From: Clostridia bacterium
Lineage (GTDB): Bacteria; Bacillota; Clostridia; Oscillospirales; Ruminococcaceae
Reading direction: 5' to 3'
Assembly: GCA_003246805.1 (NCBI GenBank)
Contig: QKDG01000179.1
Span: 1-20,914, forward strand
DNA: 20,914 nt
This document shows, in pieces, positions 15,885-20,914 of the stretch. The notes below the pieces were generated by a model that was not told the origin of the DNA, did not search any database, and saw nothing but the letters and a program-made list of their open reading frames with translations. Both the position numbers and the translations under genes were made by a program. How positions within the stretch are numbered: position 1 is the first letter of the stretch; every line of letters begins with the position of its first letter.

Positions 15885-15893
15885 TGTTATAAT
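15885..15893 (+). promoter_or_regulatory. extended -10 promoter of the PHP gene
   Basis: TGT directly before TATAAT (15888-15893) forms an extended -10. There is no good -35 at 16-18 bases. The start codon lies 28 bases downstream, after GGAGG (15913-15917). Confidence 0.6.
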
Positions 15894-15921
15894 AAATTAG
15901 TTTTTAATTATTGGAGGCTTT

Positions 15922-16770
15922 ATGAAAAATTACATTGATTGTCATTCTCACTCTCACAATTCACCCGATGCTTCTTCTTCTGTAGTGGCTATGTGCGAAA
16001 AAGCCATGGAACTAGGGCTTGCAGCTTATGCTGTTACCGACCATTGTGAAGCACACAGGTTTTTCCCGAAAGAAAAATACGACGTGACAGGAAGTGTTTC
16101 ACCCTGTGACATTTATGATTATGGAAAGCTATTTGAAAATTCGATGGCTGAAATAGCGCAGGCAAAGGAAATTTATGAGGACAGACTAAATCTTATCTGC
16201 GGTATTGAGCTTGGGCAGGCTACTCATGATTTTAATGCAGCTGACATTGTTGTTTCTGATAAAAGGCTTGATTTTGTTATAGGTTCTATGCACCAGCTTC
16301 CCAATTATGAGGATTTCGCTTTCCTTGATTATAAATATTATGAAATAAATATACTAATGGAAAAATATTTTCAAGAAATTTATCAAATGTGTATCTGGGG
16401 TAAATTTGATGTGCTGGGGCATTTGACATATACTTTGCGGTATATGCAGGGCGAGCAGGGCTATACTGTTGATTTAAAGCCATTTGATGATATAATCTGT
16501 GAGATTTTCAAATTGCTCTCTTACAACGGAAAGGGTATTGAAATTAATACTTCCGGACTAAGGCAGAAAATCGGTGCGACCTTCCCTGATTTGTATTATG
16601 TAAAAATGTTTAAGGACTGTGGGGGAGAAATAATTTCTATTGGTTCAGATTCTCACTGCCCAGATGATATCGGGAAAGGCATTGCAGAAGGCACTTATAT
16701 TGCAAAGCAAGCTGGTTTTGAATATTTAACTTATTTCAAAAACCGCAAACCTGAATTTATAAAAATATAG
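15922..16770 (+). CDS. PHP-domain phosphoesterase, histidinol-phosphatase (HisJ/HisK) type
   Basis: A 282-residue metal-dependent phosphatase of the PHP superfamily. Ligands are visible in order: His8 and His10 in DCHSHSH, Asp40-His41 in VTDHCEAH, Glu96 in CGIELGQ, His124 in GSMHQ, His167 in DVLGHLTY, and Asp243/His245 in GSDSHCP. These make a complete trinuclear site as in histidinol-phosphatases (HisJ), whose reaction is L-histidinol phosphate to L-histidinol. No other his genes are nearby, and PHP proteins of this type also act on other phosphoesters, so the substrate is uncertain. GGAGG is 4 bases before the ATG, with an extended -10 promoter upstream. It is divergent from the ACT/UPF0210 pair. 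No clear terminator follows. Confidence 0.88.
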   Translation: MKNYIDCHSHSHNSPDASSSVVAMCEKAMELGLAAYAVTDHCEAHRFFPKEKYDVTGSVSPCDIYDYGKLFENSMAEIAQAKEIYEDRLNLICGIELGQATHDFNAADIVVSDKRLDFVIGSMHQLPNYEDFAFLDYKYYEINILMEKYFQEIYQMCIWGKFDVLGHLTYTLRYMQGEQGYTVDLKPFDDIICEIFKLLSYNGKGIEINTSGLRQKIGATFPDLYYVKMFKDCGGEIISIGSDSHCPDDIGKGIAEGTYIAKQAGFEYLTYFKNRKPEFIKI

Positions 16771-16793
16771 CTGTATTTTGTATTTTGTAAATT

Positions 16794-16825
16794 TTTTGTT
16801 AAATTAATCAGTTTTGTTAAATTAA
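16794..16825. repeat. two direct repeats upstream of the DUF3048 promoter
   Basis: TTTTGTTAAATTAA occurs at 16794-16807 and 16812-16825, on an 18-base period, 18-50 bases before the -35. It could be an operator or just AT-rich duplication; no regulator is suggested by the neighbours. Confidence 0.45.
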
Positions 16826-16842
16826 ATTACAAGTTCATCGGA

Positions 16843-16871
16843 TTGCATCTTATTTATTTCTGTGTTATAAT
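16843..16871 (+). promoter_or_regulatory. sigma-70-type promoter of the DUF3048 gene
   Basis: TTGCAT (16843-16848), 17 bases, then TATAAT (16866-16871), about 30 bases before the start codon. Confidence 0.65.
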
Positions 16872-16901
16872 AAAAGATATTTTAAAAAAAGTGGTGTTGT
16901 A

Positions 16902-17981
16902 ATGAAGAAAAAATTATACATAGCTTTAAGTATAAGTATTTGTATACCTTTGCTTGCGTTGATAATAATTAATTCTTTTATCAATAATAATACCCCAACT
17001 ATTATTGATGAAACTTCAAGCACTGGTGACAATTCAAGCGAAATAATATCAGAACCACCTGCAAGTGCGATGAATTATCTTACAGGCTTACCTGTTGTGG
17101 ACGAAGCATCTGCAACCAACAGGCCCGTTGCTGTAATGATAAACAACATTAAAGCTGCTCTCCCTCAATACGGAATTGAGGCTGCTGATATTATGTACGA
17201 GTTGCCTGTTGAAGGTGGCATTACAAGAATGATGGCTGTTTACAGTGATTATACGAAAGTGCCTAAGGTTTGCTCTGTCAGAAGCTGTCGTTACTATTAC
17301 CCTTTGCTGGCACTTGGAATGGATGCTGTATACATTCACTGGGGTTGTGATATGTCGATTGCATGGGAAACTCTTAAACGCACAAATATTGAAAGATTTG
17401 ACGGTGGTACGCTCGGCGTTGAGTTTTTTGGCAGAGACAGCGAACGGGTGAATACTTACTCTTATGAACATACAGGTTATCTTGATGGCTCCCGTCTTCC
17501 TGAGGCGTTCAGTAAATACGGCTATCGCACAAAGCTTGAAGAAGGACGAGATACCTTGTTTAGCTTTAATGATGATGATATTTCACCGTCACAAGTTCCA
17601 TGCAATACAGCTGTGCTGAATTTTTCAAGTGCTTATTTTAGCACTTTCGTTTATGACCAAAGTACTAAAACCTATAAAAAGCAGCACAGCGGAGAACCTC
17701 ATATTGATTCATCTACAGGGAATCAGCTTGAATTTAAAAACGTTATAGCTTTGCAGACAAATATCCAAAATTTTTCAAACTCGATACTGATGAATATTGA
17801 TTTGACAAGTGGAACAGGCAAATATATTTCAAATGGGTTTGTAATCGATATAAAATGGAGCAAGGCAGACGATAACTCACCAGTTGTATTGACAAATATT
17901 GATGGCACGCCACTAAACATCAACAAAGGTAAAAGCTATATTGCTTTTATTGGATACGAAAAAAGCATAGCAATTTCATAA
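16902..17981 (+). CDS. DUF3048 (YerB-like) membrane-anchored extracellular protein
   Basis: A 359-residue protein with an N-terminal signal anchor (MKKKLYIALSISICIPLLAL onward, hydrophobic to about 27), a Ser/Thr/Asn-rich linker to about 55, then the DUF3048 N-terminal domain: YLTGLPV, NRPVAVMINNIKAALPQYGI, ADIMYELPVEGGITRMMAVY, SVRSCRYYYPLLA. The C-terminal DUF3048 domain spans about 230-355, ending with an NINKGKSYIAFIG block like the family's N-x-GK-x-W/Y-(I/V) motif. B. subtilis YerB is a predicted lipoprotein, but no lipobox cysteine follows the hydrophobic stretch here, so it is probably retained as a transmembrane anchor. Function is unknown; it acts outside the membrane. The ribosome binding site is weak (GTGGTG). 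Element copy B begins within ten bases of its stop codon. Confidence 0.88.
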   Translation: MKKKLYIALSISICIPLLALIIINSFINNNTPTIIDETSSTGDNSSEIISEPPASAMNYLTGLPVVDEASATNRPVAVMINNIKAALPQYGIEAADIMYELPVEGGITRMMAVYSDYTKVPKVCSVRSCRYYYPLLALGMDAVYIHWGCDMSIAWETLKRTNIERFDGGTLGVEFFGRDSERVNTYSYEHTGYLDGSRLPEAFSKYGYRTKLEEGRDTLFSFNDDDISPSQVPCNTAVLNFSSAYFSTFVYDQSTKTYKKQHSGEPHIDSSTGNQLEFKNVIALQTNIQNFSNSILMNIDLTSGTGKYISNGFVIDIKWSKADDNSPVVLTNIDGTPLNINKGKSYIAFIGYEKSIAIS

Positions 17982-17985
17982 ATAA

Positions 17986-18165
17986 AAATCACTCTCACAA
18001 ATGTGATAGTGATTCAGAGTGTATAAAAACTATGGTTTTTGATGCGAAGGGGTACGGGGGCGACCGCAAATCCCCCGCAAATACGGGCTTCAATTTATTA
18101 TAAAATTGTAGAAAAGGGCTTTTTCTACAAAGTAAAATCACTCTCACAAATGTGAGAGTGATTTT
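17986..18165 (+). mobile_element. hairpin-flanked intergenic element, copy B (plus orientation)
   Basis: A 120-bp body (18014-18133) lies between two copies of one hairpin: 17988-18013 (one mismatch, no T-run) and 18134-18165 (perfect, T-run). The body starts TCAGAGTGT, contains AAAAACTATGG, TTTTTGATGCGAAGGGGT and CGGGGGCGACCGCAAA (core 18025-18070), and ends TCTACAAAGTA. Compared with copy A, the core has 2 differences in 46 bases, the first 75 or so bases about 11 differences, and the last dozen bases are again similar, whereas the AT-rich middle is not. In B the core can fold into AAAAAC-TATG-GTTTTT and CGGGGG/CCCCCG stems. It follows the DUF3048 stop codon in the same orientation. Confidence 0.7.
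18106..18130 (-). terminator. hairpin inside element B, terminator for minus-strand transcription
   Basis: TTGTAGAAAA and TTTTCTACAA form a perfect 10-bp stem around a 5-base loop. On the minus strand it is followed by TTTTATAAT. It would stop transcripts arriving from the strong minus-strand promoter at about 18790. Copy A has no equivalent. Confidence 0.65.
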
Positions 18166-18168
18166 TTA
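18134..18168 (+). terminator. hairpin B2, terminator of the DUF3048 transcript
   Basis: AAAATCACTCTCACA (18134-18148) pairs perfectly with TGTGAGAGTGATTTT (18151-18165), followed by further T. The effective loop is AAAT. The upstream copy B1 has the same left arm, one mismatch in the right arm and no T-run, so only B2 should terminate. Confidence 0.85.
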
Positions 18169-18187
18169 TATGTAATATTTAATTATT

Positions 18188-18786
18188 CTGGCGGACTCAC
18201 TCCTGACTCTTAAATTTTTCTACACCTTGTAATGTAAGATATTTTTAAAATCAAAAGCATCACTCCTATTTAATTATTTTTAATAACCATCAAAAAATAT
18301 TTCATTACTTCATTGGTAACACCTTTTCATAATAATTATTTTGCTGAATGCTCCTATTACTTCATTGGTAACACCTTTTCATATAATTTTTTTGTTAACT
18401 GTGCAATGTTAATAACACACACTTGAAGTTTATATCATTGGAAACACCTTTTCAACTAAATTTTAAAATTCTTTTGATTAACAGTACATCGGACCCACCC
18501 TCATTAATTTTTTGATTCTTAGTGCCCTTGAATAACAATTGCCTTTTTTTCTTTAACAAGAATGCTCGAACTAATGTAGCTTTAATACAATTAAGTTCCT
18601 CTTTTATAAAGAACAATCGCTAAACTTGAAGGACACTTTTGACTGCTGTTCTTCAATATCCCCCATCGGACTCGCCTCTTTCTGTTAATAATTTAGCATT
18701 TTCAGAATTTTAAGCTGTTAAATATTCTAATAATAATCTGGCTTAATATTCTGCAGGAAACTTGCTATTTGTTTTTCCTTGTCTAT
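18188..18786 (-). other. gene-less stretch, probable non-coding minus-strand transcript with repeated start-like motifs
   Basis: No open reading frame with family resemblance is present on either strand over some 600 bases. The longest start-supported minus-strand frame encodes MGDIEEQQSKVSFKFSDCSL (about 18666-18604), with GAGG 8 bases before ATG. Six places on the minus strand carry an AGG-N-G...CC(G/A)ATG-like motif: 18677-18664, 18502-18487, 18454-18436, 18382-18363, 18330-18311 and a variant at 18204-18188. The three middle ones are followed within one codon by a stop. The stretch is driven by the consensus promoter at 18815-18787. It could be a structured regulatory RNA, an array of mini-ORFs or a decayed gene. 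Confidence 0.45.
18304..18454. repeat. three short dispersed repeats (CATTGG-type)
   Basis: A 28-base unit containing TTCATTGGTAACACCTTTTC is present without change at 18304-18331 and 18356-18383. A third copy, CATTGGAAACACCTTTTCA, lies at 18436-18454. Start-to-start distances are 52 and 73 bases, so the spacing is irregular. On the minus strand each unit reads AAAAGGTGTT(A/T)CCAATGA. Confidence 0.75.
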
Positions 18787-18815
18787 AATATACCATACTT
18801 TTTGTGCATTGTCAA
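18787..18815 (-). promoter_or_regulatory. consensus sigma-70 promoter facing the gene-less region
   Basis: On the minus strand TTGACA (18815-18810), exactly 17 bases, TATATT (18792-18787), with TGG before the -10 as an extended element. This is among the strongest promoter matches in the window, yet no convincing gene follows for 600 bases. Confidence 0.8.
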
Positions 18816-18873
18816 CACTTTTTTTGCGATTATCATGTATTTTTTTGTTTAATATATTATTAATCTTTGATTG

Positions 18874-18902
18874 TTGACTATTTAATATTAAAGTTGTATA
18901 AT
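18874..18902 (+). promoter_or_regulatory. sigma-70-type promoter of the DUF1292 gene
   Basis: TTGACT (18874-18879), 17 bases, then TATAAT (18897-18902). An inverted repeat GTTGC-TT-GCAAC (18909-18920) lies right at the expected transcription start, and GGAGG (18932-18936) precedes the ATG by 7 bases. Confidence 0.85.
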
Positions 18903-18943
18903 AATAATGTTGCTTGCAACTATAAAGTATTGGAGGATTAGTT

Positions 18944-19330
18944 ATGTCAGAAGAGTTAAACTATACACCTGATTTGTATACACTTGTTGATGAAGAGGGT
19001 CAGGAACAAACATTTGAAATGCTTGATGCTGTTGAGCATAATGGCAACAGATATTTTGCTTTGGTTCCATATTGCGAAAATCCTGATGAATTGTTAGGAA
19101 GCGATGGCGACCTTGTTATTCTTAAAGCTCAAATGGATGGCGAAGAGGAAATTTTAGCTTCAATTGAAGATGATAATGAATTCGATGAAATTGGCGCTAT
19201 TTTTATGAAGAGAATTGAAGAAATGTTCGATGACTGTGATTGTGACGATGAATGCGACTGCGAATGTGACGATGACTGTGATTGTGAGGGTGGCTGTGAT
19301 TGTGGACATTGCAATTGCGATAACCACTAA
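18944..19330 (+). CDS. DUF1292 (YrzB-like) protein with Cys/Asp-rich C-terminal tail
   Basis: A 128-residue acidic protein. Residues 10-93 match the DUF1292 pattern: DLYTLVDEEGQEQTFEMLDA, then NRYFALVPYCE, DLVILKAQMDGEEEILASIE, and FDEIGAIFMKRIEE. In Firmicutes this family sits beside ruvX/yrrK, which is found here 1.4 kb away on the other strand. Its function is unknown. Unusual is the tail 96-128: eleven Cys in 28 residues (98, 100, 104, 106, 108, 112, 114, 118, 120, 123, 125), largely as CDC/CEC/CNC pairs separated by Asp and Glu, with one His (122). This looks metallothionein-like and could bind Zn, Cu or Cd; that is inference. A consensus promoter and good ribosome binding site suggest high expression. 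Confidence 0.9.
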   Translation: MSEELNYTPDLYTLVDEEGQEQTFEMLDAVEHNGNRYFALVPYCENPDELLGSDGDLVILKAQMDGEEEILASIEDDNEFDEIGAIFMKRIEEMFDDCDCDDECDCECDDDCDCEGGCDCGHCNCDNH

Positions 19331-19350
19331 TTAGTTGCCTTAAATTTCTA

Positions 19351-19379
19351 TTGATTTTGTATTCTGTATATGATATATT
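19351..19379 (+). promoter_or_regulatory. promoter of the probable 6S RNA
   Basis: TTGATT (19351-19356), 17 bases, TATATT (19374-19379). Transcription would begin about 19386, a few bases before the folded RNA. Confidence 0.75.
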
Positions 19380-19386
19380 ATATATA

Positions 19387-19580
19387 GAGAATATTTTCTG
19401 CCTTGTACGAGCAAGTATGATTCATATAATCCAACACTCTTAAAACGGGATTTAGTCTCTTGATATGGATTGCAGACCTCCCACTTTTTGTGGAAGAAGG
19501 GAGCGCGAAATTTCAAGGCTATTTTACCCACCCTGCCTTGTGCGGGTTTTATATATCATACGACGGCAAGGCGGTAATAC
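19387..19580 (+). ncRNA. ssrS: probable 6S RNA
   Basis: About 190 bases with no supported reading frame, a promoter in front and a terminator behind. It folds as one long interrupted hairpin. Closing stem 19398-19405 with 19567-19574 (GCCTTG/CAAGGC plus flanks) is followed by GTATGAT/ATCATAC, and then a large bubble. The 3' side of the bubble contains a small hairpin (CCCTGC-CTTGT-GCGGG). Then come CTTGA/TCAAG with neighbouring pairs, and an apical stem CTCCC/GGGAG. A long rod of 180-200 bases with a central open bubble and a small 3'-side hairpin is the 6S RNA architecture, which mimics an open promoter and sequesters sigma-70 RNA polymerase. The call is from structure and size, not a profile search; another structured RNA remains possible. 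Confidence 0.6.
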
Positions 19581-19593
19581 ATATTAAAATTCA

Positions 19594-19621
19594 AGCACTC
19601 TGTATTTCAGGGTGCTTTTTT
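19594..19621 (+). terminator. rho-independent terminator after the 6S-like RNA
   Basis: AGCACTCTG (19594-19602), TATTT loop, CAGGGTGCT (19608-19616), with one U-G pair, then five T. Confidence 0.9.
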
Positions 19622-19675
19622 GTATATCCTGATATAAAGCTCAAATAATATAATAAAATATTATGGGAGATAATT

Positions 19676-20026
19676 TTGAAGAAATTTTATTTTTATATTT
19701 TGGGGCTGTTAAGTGGCTTGGCAAACGGAATTTTTGGCTCGGGTGGTGGTATGATTGTTGTTCCCCTGCTTGAAAAAGCAGGAATAGAAACGCATAAAGC
19801 CCACGCAACCTCGGTAGCTGTGATTCTTCCACTAAGTATTTTAAGCTCGTTTTTATATTACAGCTATGGGCATTTTAATCTGGCTGATGCACTAAAATTC
19901 CTGCCAGGCGGGATACTTGGTGCAATTACCGGCTGTTTTTTATTGAGAAAAATACCTGACAAGCTGCTTAAACGCGGTTTTGGGGTAATACTGATTATTG
20001 CTGGAATAAGGCTGCTGATAAAATGA
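19676..20026 (+). CDS. half-size TauE/SafE (TSUP) permease, first subunit
   Basis: A 116-residue hydrophobic protein with about four transmembrane helices, equal to one half of a normal TSUP family transporter (about 250 aa), which moves sulfite, sulfonates or other organic anions. The family motif GIFGSGGGMIVVP lies at 18-30, followed by HKAHATSVAV (40-49) and a second glycine-rich helix PGGILGAITGCFL (77-89). It starts with TTG, 5 bases after GGGAGA; no ATG is near. It overlaps the next gene by four bases (ATGA), a sign of translational coupling, so the two products probably assemble as a heterodimer. The substrate is not predictable from context. Confidence 0.87.
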   Translation: MKKFYFYILGLLSGLANGIFGSGGGMIVVPLLEKAGIETHKAHATSVAVILPLSILSSFLYYSYGHFNLADALKFLPGGILGAITGCFLLRKIPDKLLKRGFGVILIIAGIRLLIK

Positions 20027-20382
20027 ATATTTATTTAATTACTTTTATTGCTTTTTTAACAGGCATTTTTGCCTCAATGGGATTTGGTGGCGGAATGATA
20101 TTGATTATATATCTGACGATTTTTGCAGGTGTTGACCAGCTTACCGCCCAGGGAATAAACCTTGTATTTTTTATTCCCATTGCTTTTTTATCAGTTATAA
20201 TGCACTCAAAAAACAAGCTGATTGAATGGAAAAAAATCGTTCCTGCCATTATCTGCGGAACGATTGGTGTTTTTATAGGTAGCTTTATAGCAACAAAAAC
20301 CGGGCCTGAATTTTTATCAAAAATATTTGCAATATTTATAATAATAATCGGTTTCAGGGAATTGTTTTTTAAATACCGTTAG
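20023..20382 (+). CDS. half-size TauE/SafE (TSUP) permease, second subunit
   Basis: A 119-residue membrane protein homologous in layout to its upstream neighbour: TGIFASMGFGGGMILIIYL (13-31) is the same GxGGGMI motif, then TAQGINLVFFIPIA (41-54) and a glycine-rich helix ICGTIGVFIGSFIATKTG (77-94), about four helices in all. It corresponds to the C-terminal half of a full-length TSUP transporter. The start ATG overlaps the stop of the first half, in another frame, so the split is not a simple frameshift of one gene. Its 3' end overlaps the convergent ruvX gene by 14 bases, so the two transcripts are complementary at their ends. Confidence 0.87.
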   Translation: MNIYLITFIAFLTGIFASMGFGGGMILIIYLTIFAGVDQLTAQGINLVFFIPIAFLSVIMHSKNKLIEWKKIVPAIICGTIGVFIGSFIATKTGPEFLSKIFAIFIIIIGFRELFFKYR

Positions 20383-20800
20383 GTTTTTTGTTTTTTCTAT
20401 AAGCAAGATAGCTTTCAAGAATAAGCACAGCAGCTACTGCATCAACAACTGCTTTTCTTTTTTTGCCCCTTGTGTTTGTCTCGTTAAGTATATTATGTGC
20501 GGATACCGTTGTGCTTCTTTCATCCCATAAAATTACAGGCAAATGTGAAATTTCCTCAACCTTTTTTGCAAATAGCTCGCATTTTTCAGCACGTGGGCCG
20601 ATACTTCCATTCATATTCTTGGGATACCCGATAACAATTTCTTTAACATCATATTGCTTTGCCATATTTACAACTTTTTCAACACAGGAAGTGAAATTAC
20701 GTTCCTCTATAACCCCAGCAGGTGAAGCTAAAAATTCTGATATGTCACACACTGAAAGGCCTGTTCGTGAATCACCAAAATCAACTGACATTATTCTCAT
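20369..20800 (-). CDS. ruvX: RuvX/YqgF family nuclease (putative Holliday junction resolvase / pre-16S rRNA nuclease)
   Basis: A 143-residue RNase H-fold protein of normal family length. Motifs are MRIMSVDFGDSRTGLSVCD with catalytic Asp7, the strand IVIGYPKNMNGSIG (56-68), LWDERSTT with Glu94, and AVVDAVAAVLILESYL with Asp120. These are the acidic residues expected for metal-dependent cleavage. The family is implicated in processing the 5' end of 16S rRNA and possibly in Holliday junction resolution. AAGGGA lies 6 bases before ATG. It follows a partial gene on the same strand by 13 bases, so it is internal to an operon that extends beyond the window. Confidence 0.94.
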   Translation of the reverse strand: MRIMSVDFGDSRTGLSVCDISEFLASPAGVIEERNFTSCVEKVVNMAKQYDVKEIVIGYPKNMNGSIGPRAEKCELFAKKVEEISHLPVILWDERSTTVSAHNILNETNTRGKKRKAVVDAVAAVLILESYLAYRKNKKPNGI

Positions 20801-20813
20801 TTATAATCCCTTT

Positions 20814-20914
20814 CTATTTCTTCCACCAGTTCTGATGTGCCAGCGTGAGATTATCATGATTTAAATGGCTGGCATCGTTTTGAAAAACAACACTGATGTT
20901 TAAATCATCATCAA
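20814..20914 (-). CDS. C-terminal end of an unidentified protein upstream of ruvX
   Basis: From the right edge, the minus strand is open in one frame for 32 codons and ends in TAG, 13 bases before the ruvX start. The visible C-terminus reads DDDLNISVVFQNDASHLN, then HDNLTLAHQNWWKK. I do not recognise the family from so little. It does not resemble the IreB (UPF0297) C-terminus often found in front of ruvX in Firmicutes. The tight spacing with ruvX and its ribosome binding site argues for a real coding end. Confidence 0.55.
   Translation of the reverse strand, partial: DDDLNISVVFQNDASHLNHDNLTLAHQNWWKK

Noticed and set aside
17986..18165. Group IIC intron at a terminator
   Set aside because: The body is only 120 bases, with no domain V-like hairpin or reverse transcriptase, and flanking hairpin duplication is not expected for retrohoming.
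18304..18454. Small CRISPR array
   Set aside because: There are only two exact units and one diverged unit, with spacers of unequal length (24 and about 50 bases), no cas genes and no palindromic repeat ends.
18604..18666. 20-codon minus-strand ORF MGDIEEQQSKVSFKFSDCSL as a real gene
   Set aside because: It has a good ribosome binding site spacing and promoter, but no recognisable family and no sign of conservation that can be seen here. It is kept only as part of the non-coding region finding.
19460..19648. 62-codon plus-strand open frame between DUF1292 and the TSUP genes
   Set aside because: It has no ribosome binding site and lies across the folded 6S-like RNA and its terminator.

Overview
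The window is low-GC bacterial DNA with densely packed genes, mostly GGAGG-type ribosome binding sites and clear sigma-70-type promoters. A YpeB spore-germination protein, a complete V/A-type ATPase operon, a DUF1292 (YrzB) gene close to RuvX, and an ACT/UPF0210 pair together point to an anaerobic, probably spore-forming member of the Clostridia (an Oscillospirales-like gut organism is plausible). This is inference from gene content; there is no rRNA in the window.

Layout. (1) 1-2229, minus strand: a cysteine desulfurase followed by thiI, the usual sulfur-donor/tRNA-thiolation pair. Here thiI is broken by a frameshift just before its PP-loop and also runs off the left edge. (2) 2374-5098, plus strand: ypeB without sleB, a strong terminator, then a CLC-type anion transporter with its own promoter. 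(3) 5288-13895, minus strand: nine V-type ATPase subunits in the order G/H-C-I-K-F-E-A-B-D, a full rotary complex. (4) 14115-15763, minus strand: a UPF0237 ACT-domain protein and a UPF0210 (PFL) protein. (5) 15922-17981, plus strand: a PHP-family phosphoesterase and a membrane-anchored DUF3048 protein. (6) 17982-18943: a long stretch without a recognisable gene. It holds a repeat element, clustered short repeats and a near-perfect minus-strand promoter. (7) 18944-20382, plus strand: a DUF1292 protein with a Cys/Asp-rich tail, a probable 6S RNA with promoter and terminator, and two overlapping half-size TauE/SafE (TSUP) permease genes. (8) 20369-20914, minus strand: ruvX and the last codons of an upstream gene.

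The most unusual signal is a pair of related intergenic elements at 5099-5285 (minus orientation) and 17986-18165 (plus orientation). Each has a 119-120 bp body containing a GC-rich 46-nt core (44/46 identical between the two). Each body lies between two copies of a terminator-like hairpin. The hairpin is nearly the same within a locus but different between loci. Each element begins within a few bases of the stop codon of a same-strand gene. This looks like a small mobile or RNA element that inserts into intrinsic terminators and duplicates them. I do not recognise it as a described family. The second unusual region is 18188-18815, where a consensus promoter drives apparently non-coding DNA carrying at least six copies of a ribosome-binding-site/start-codon-like motif.
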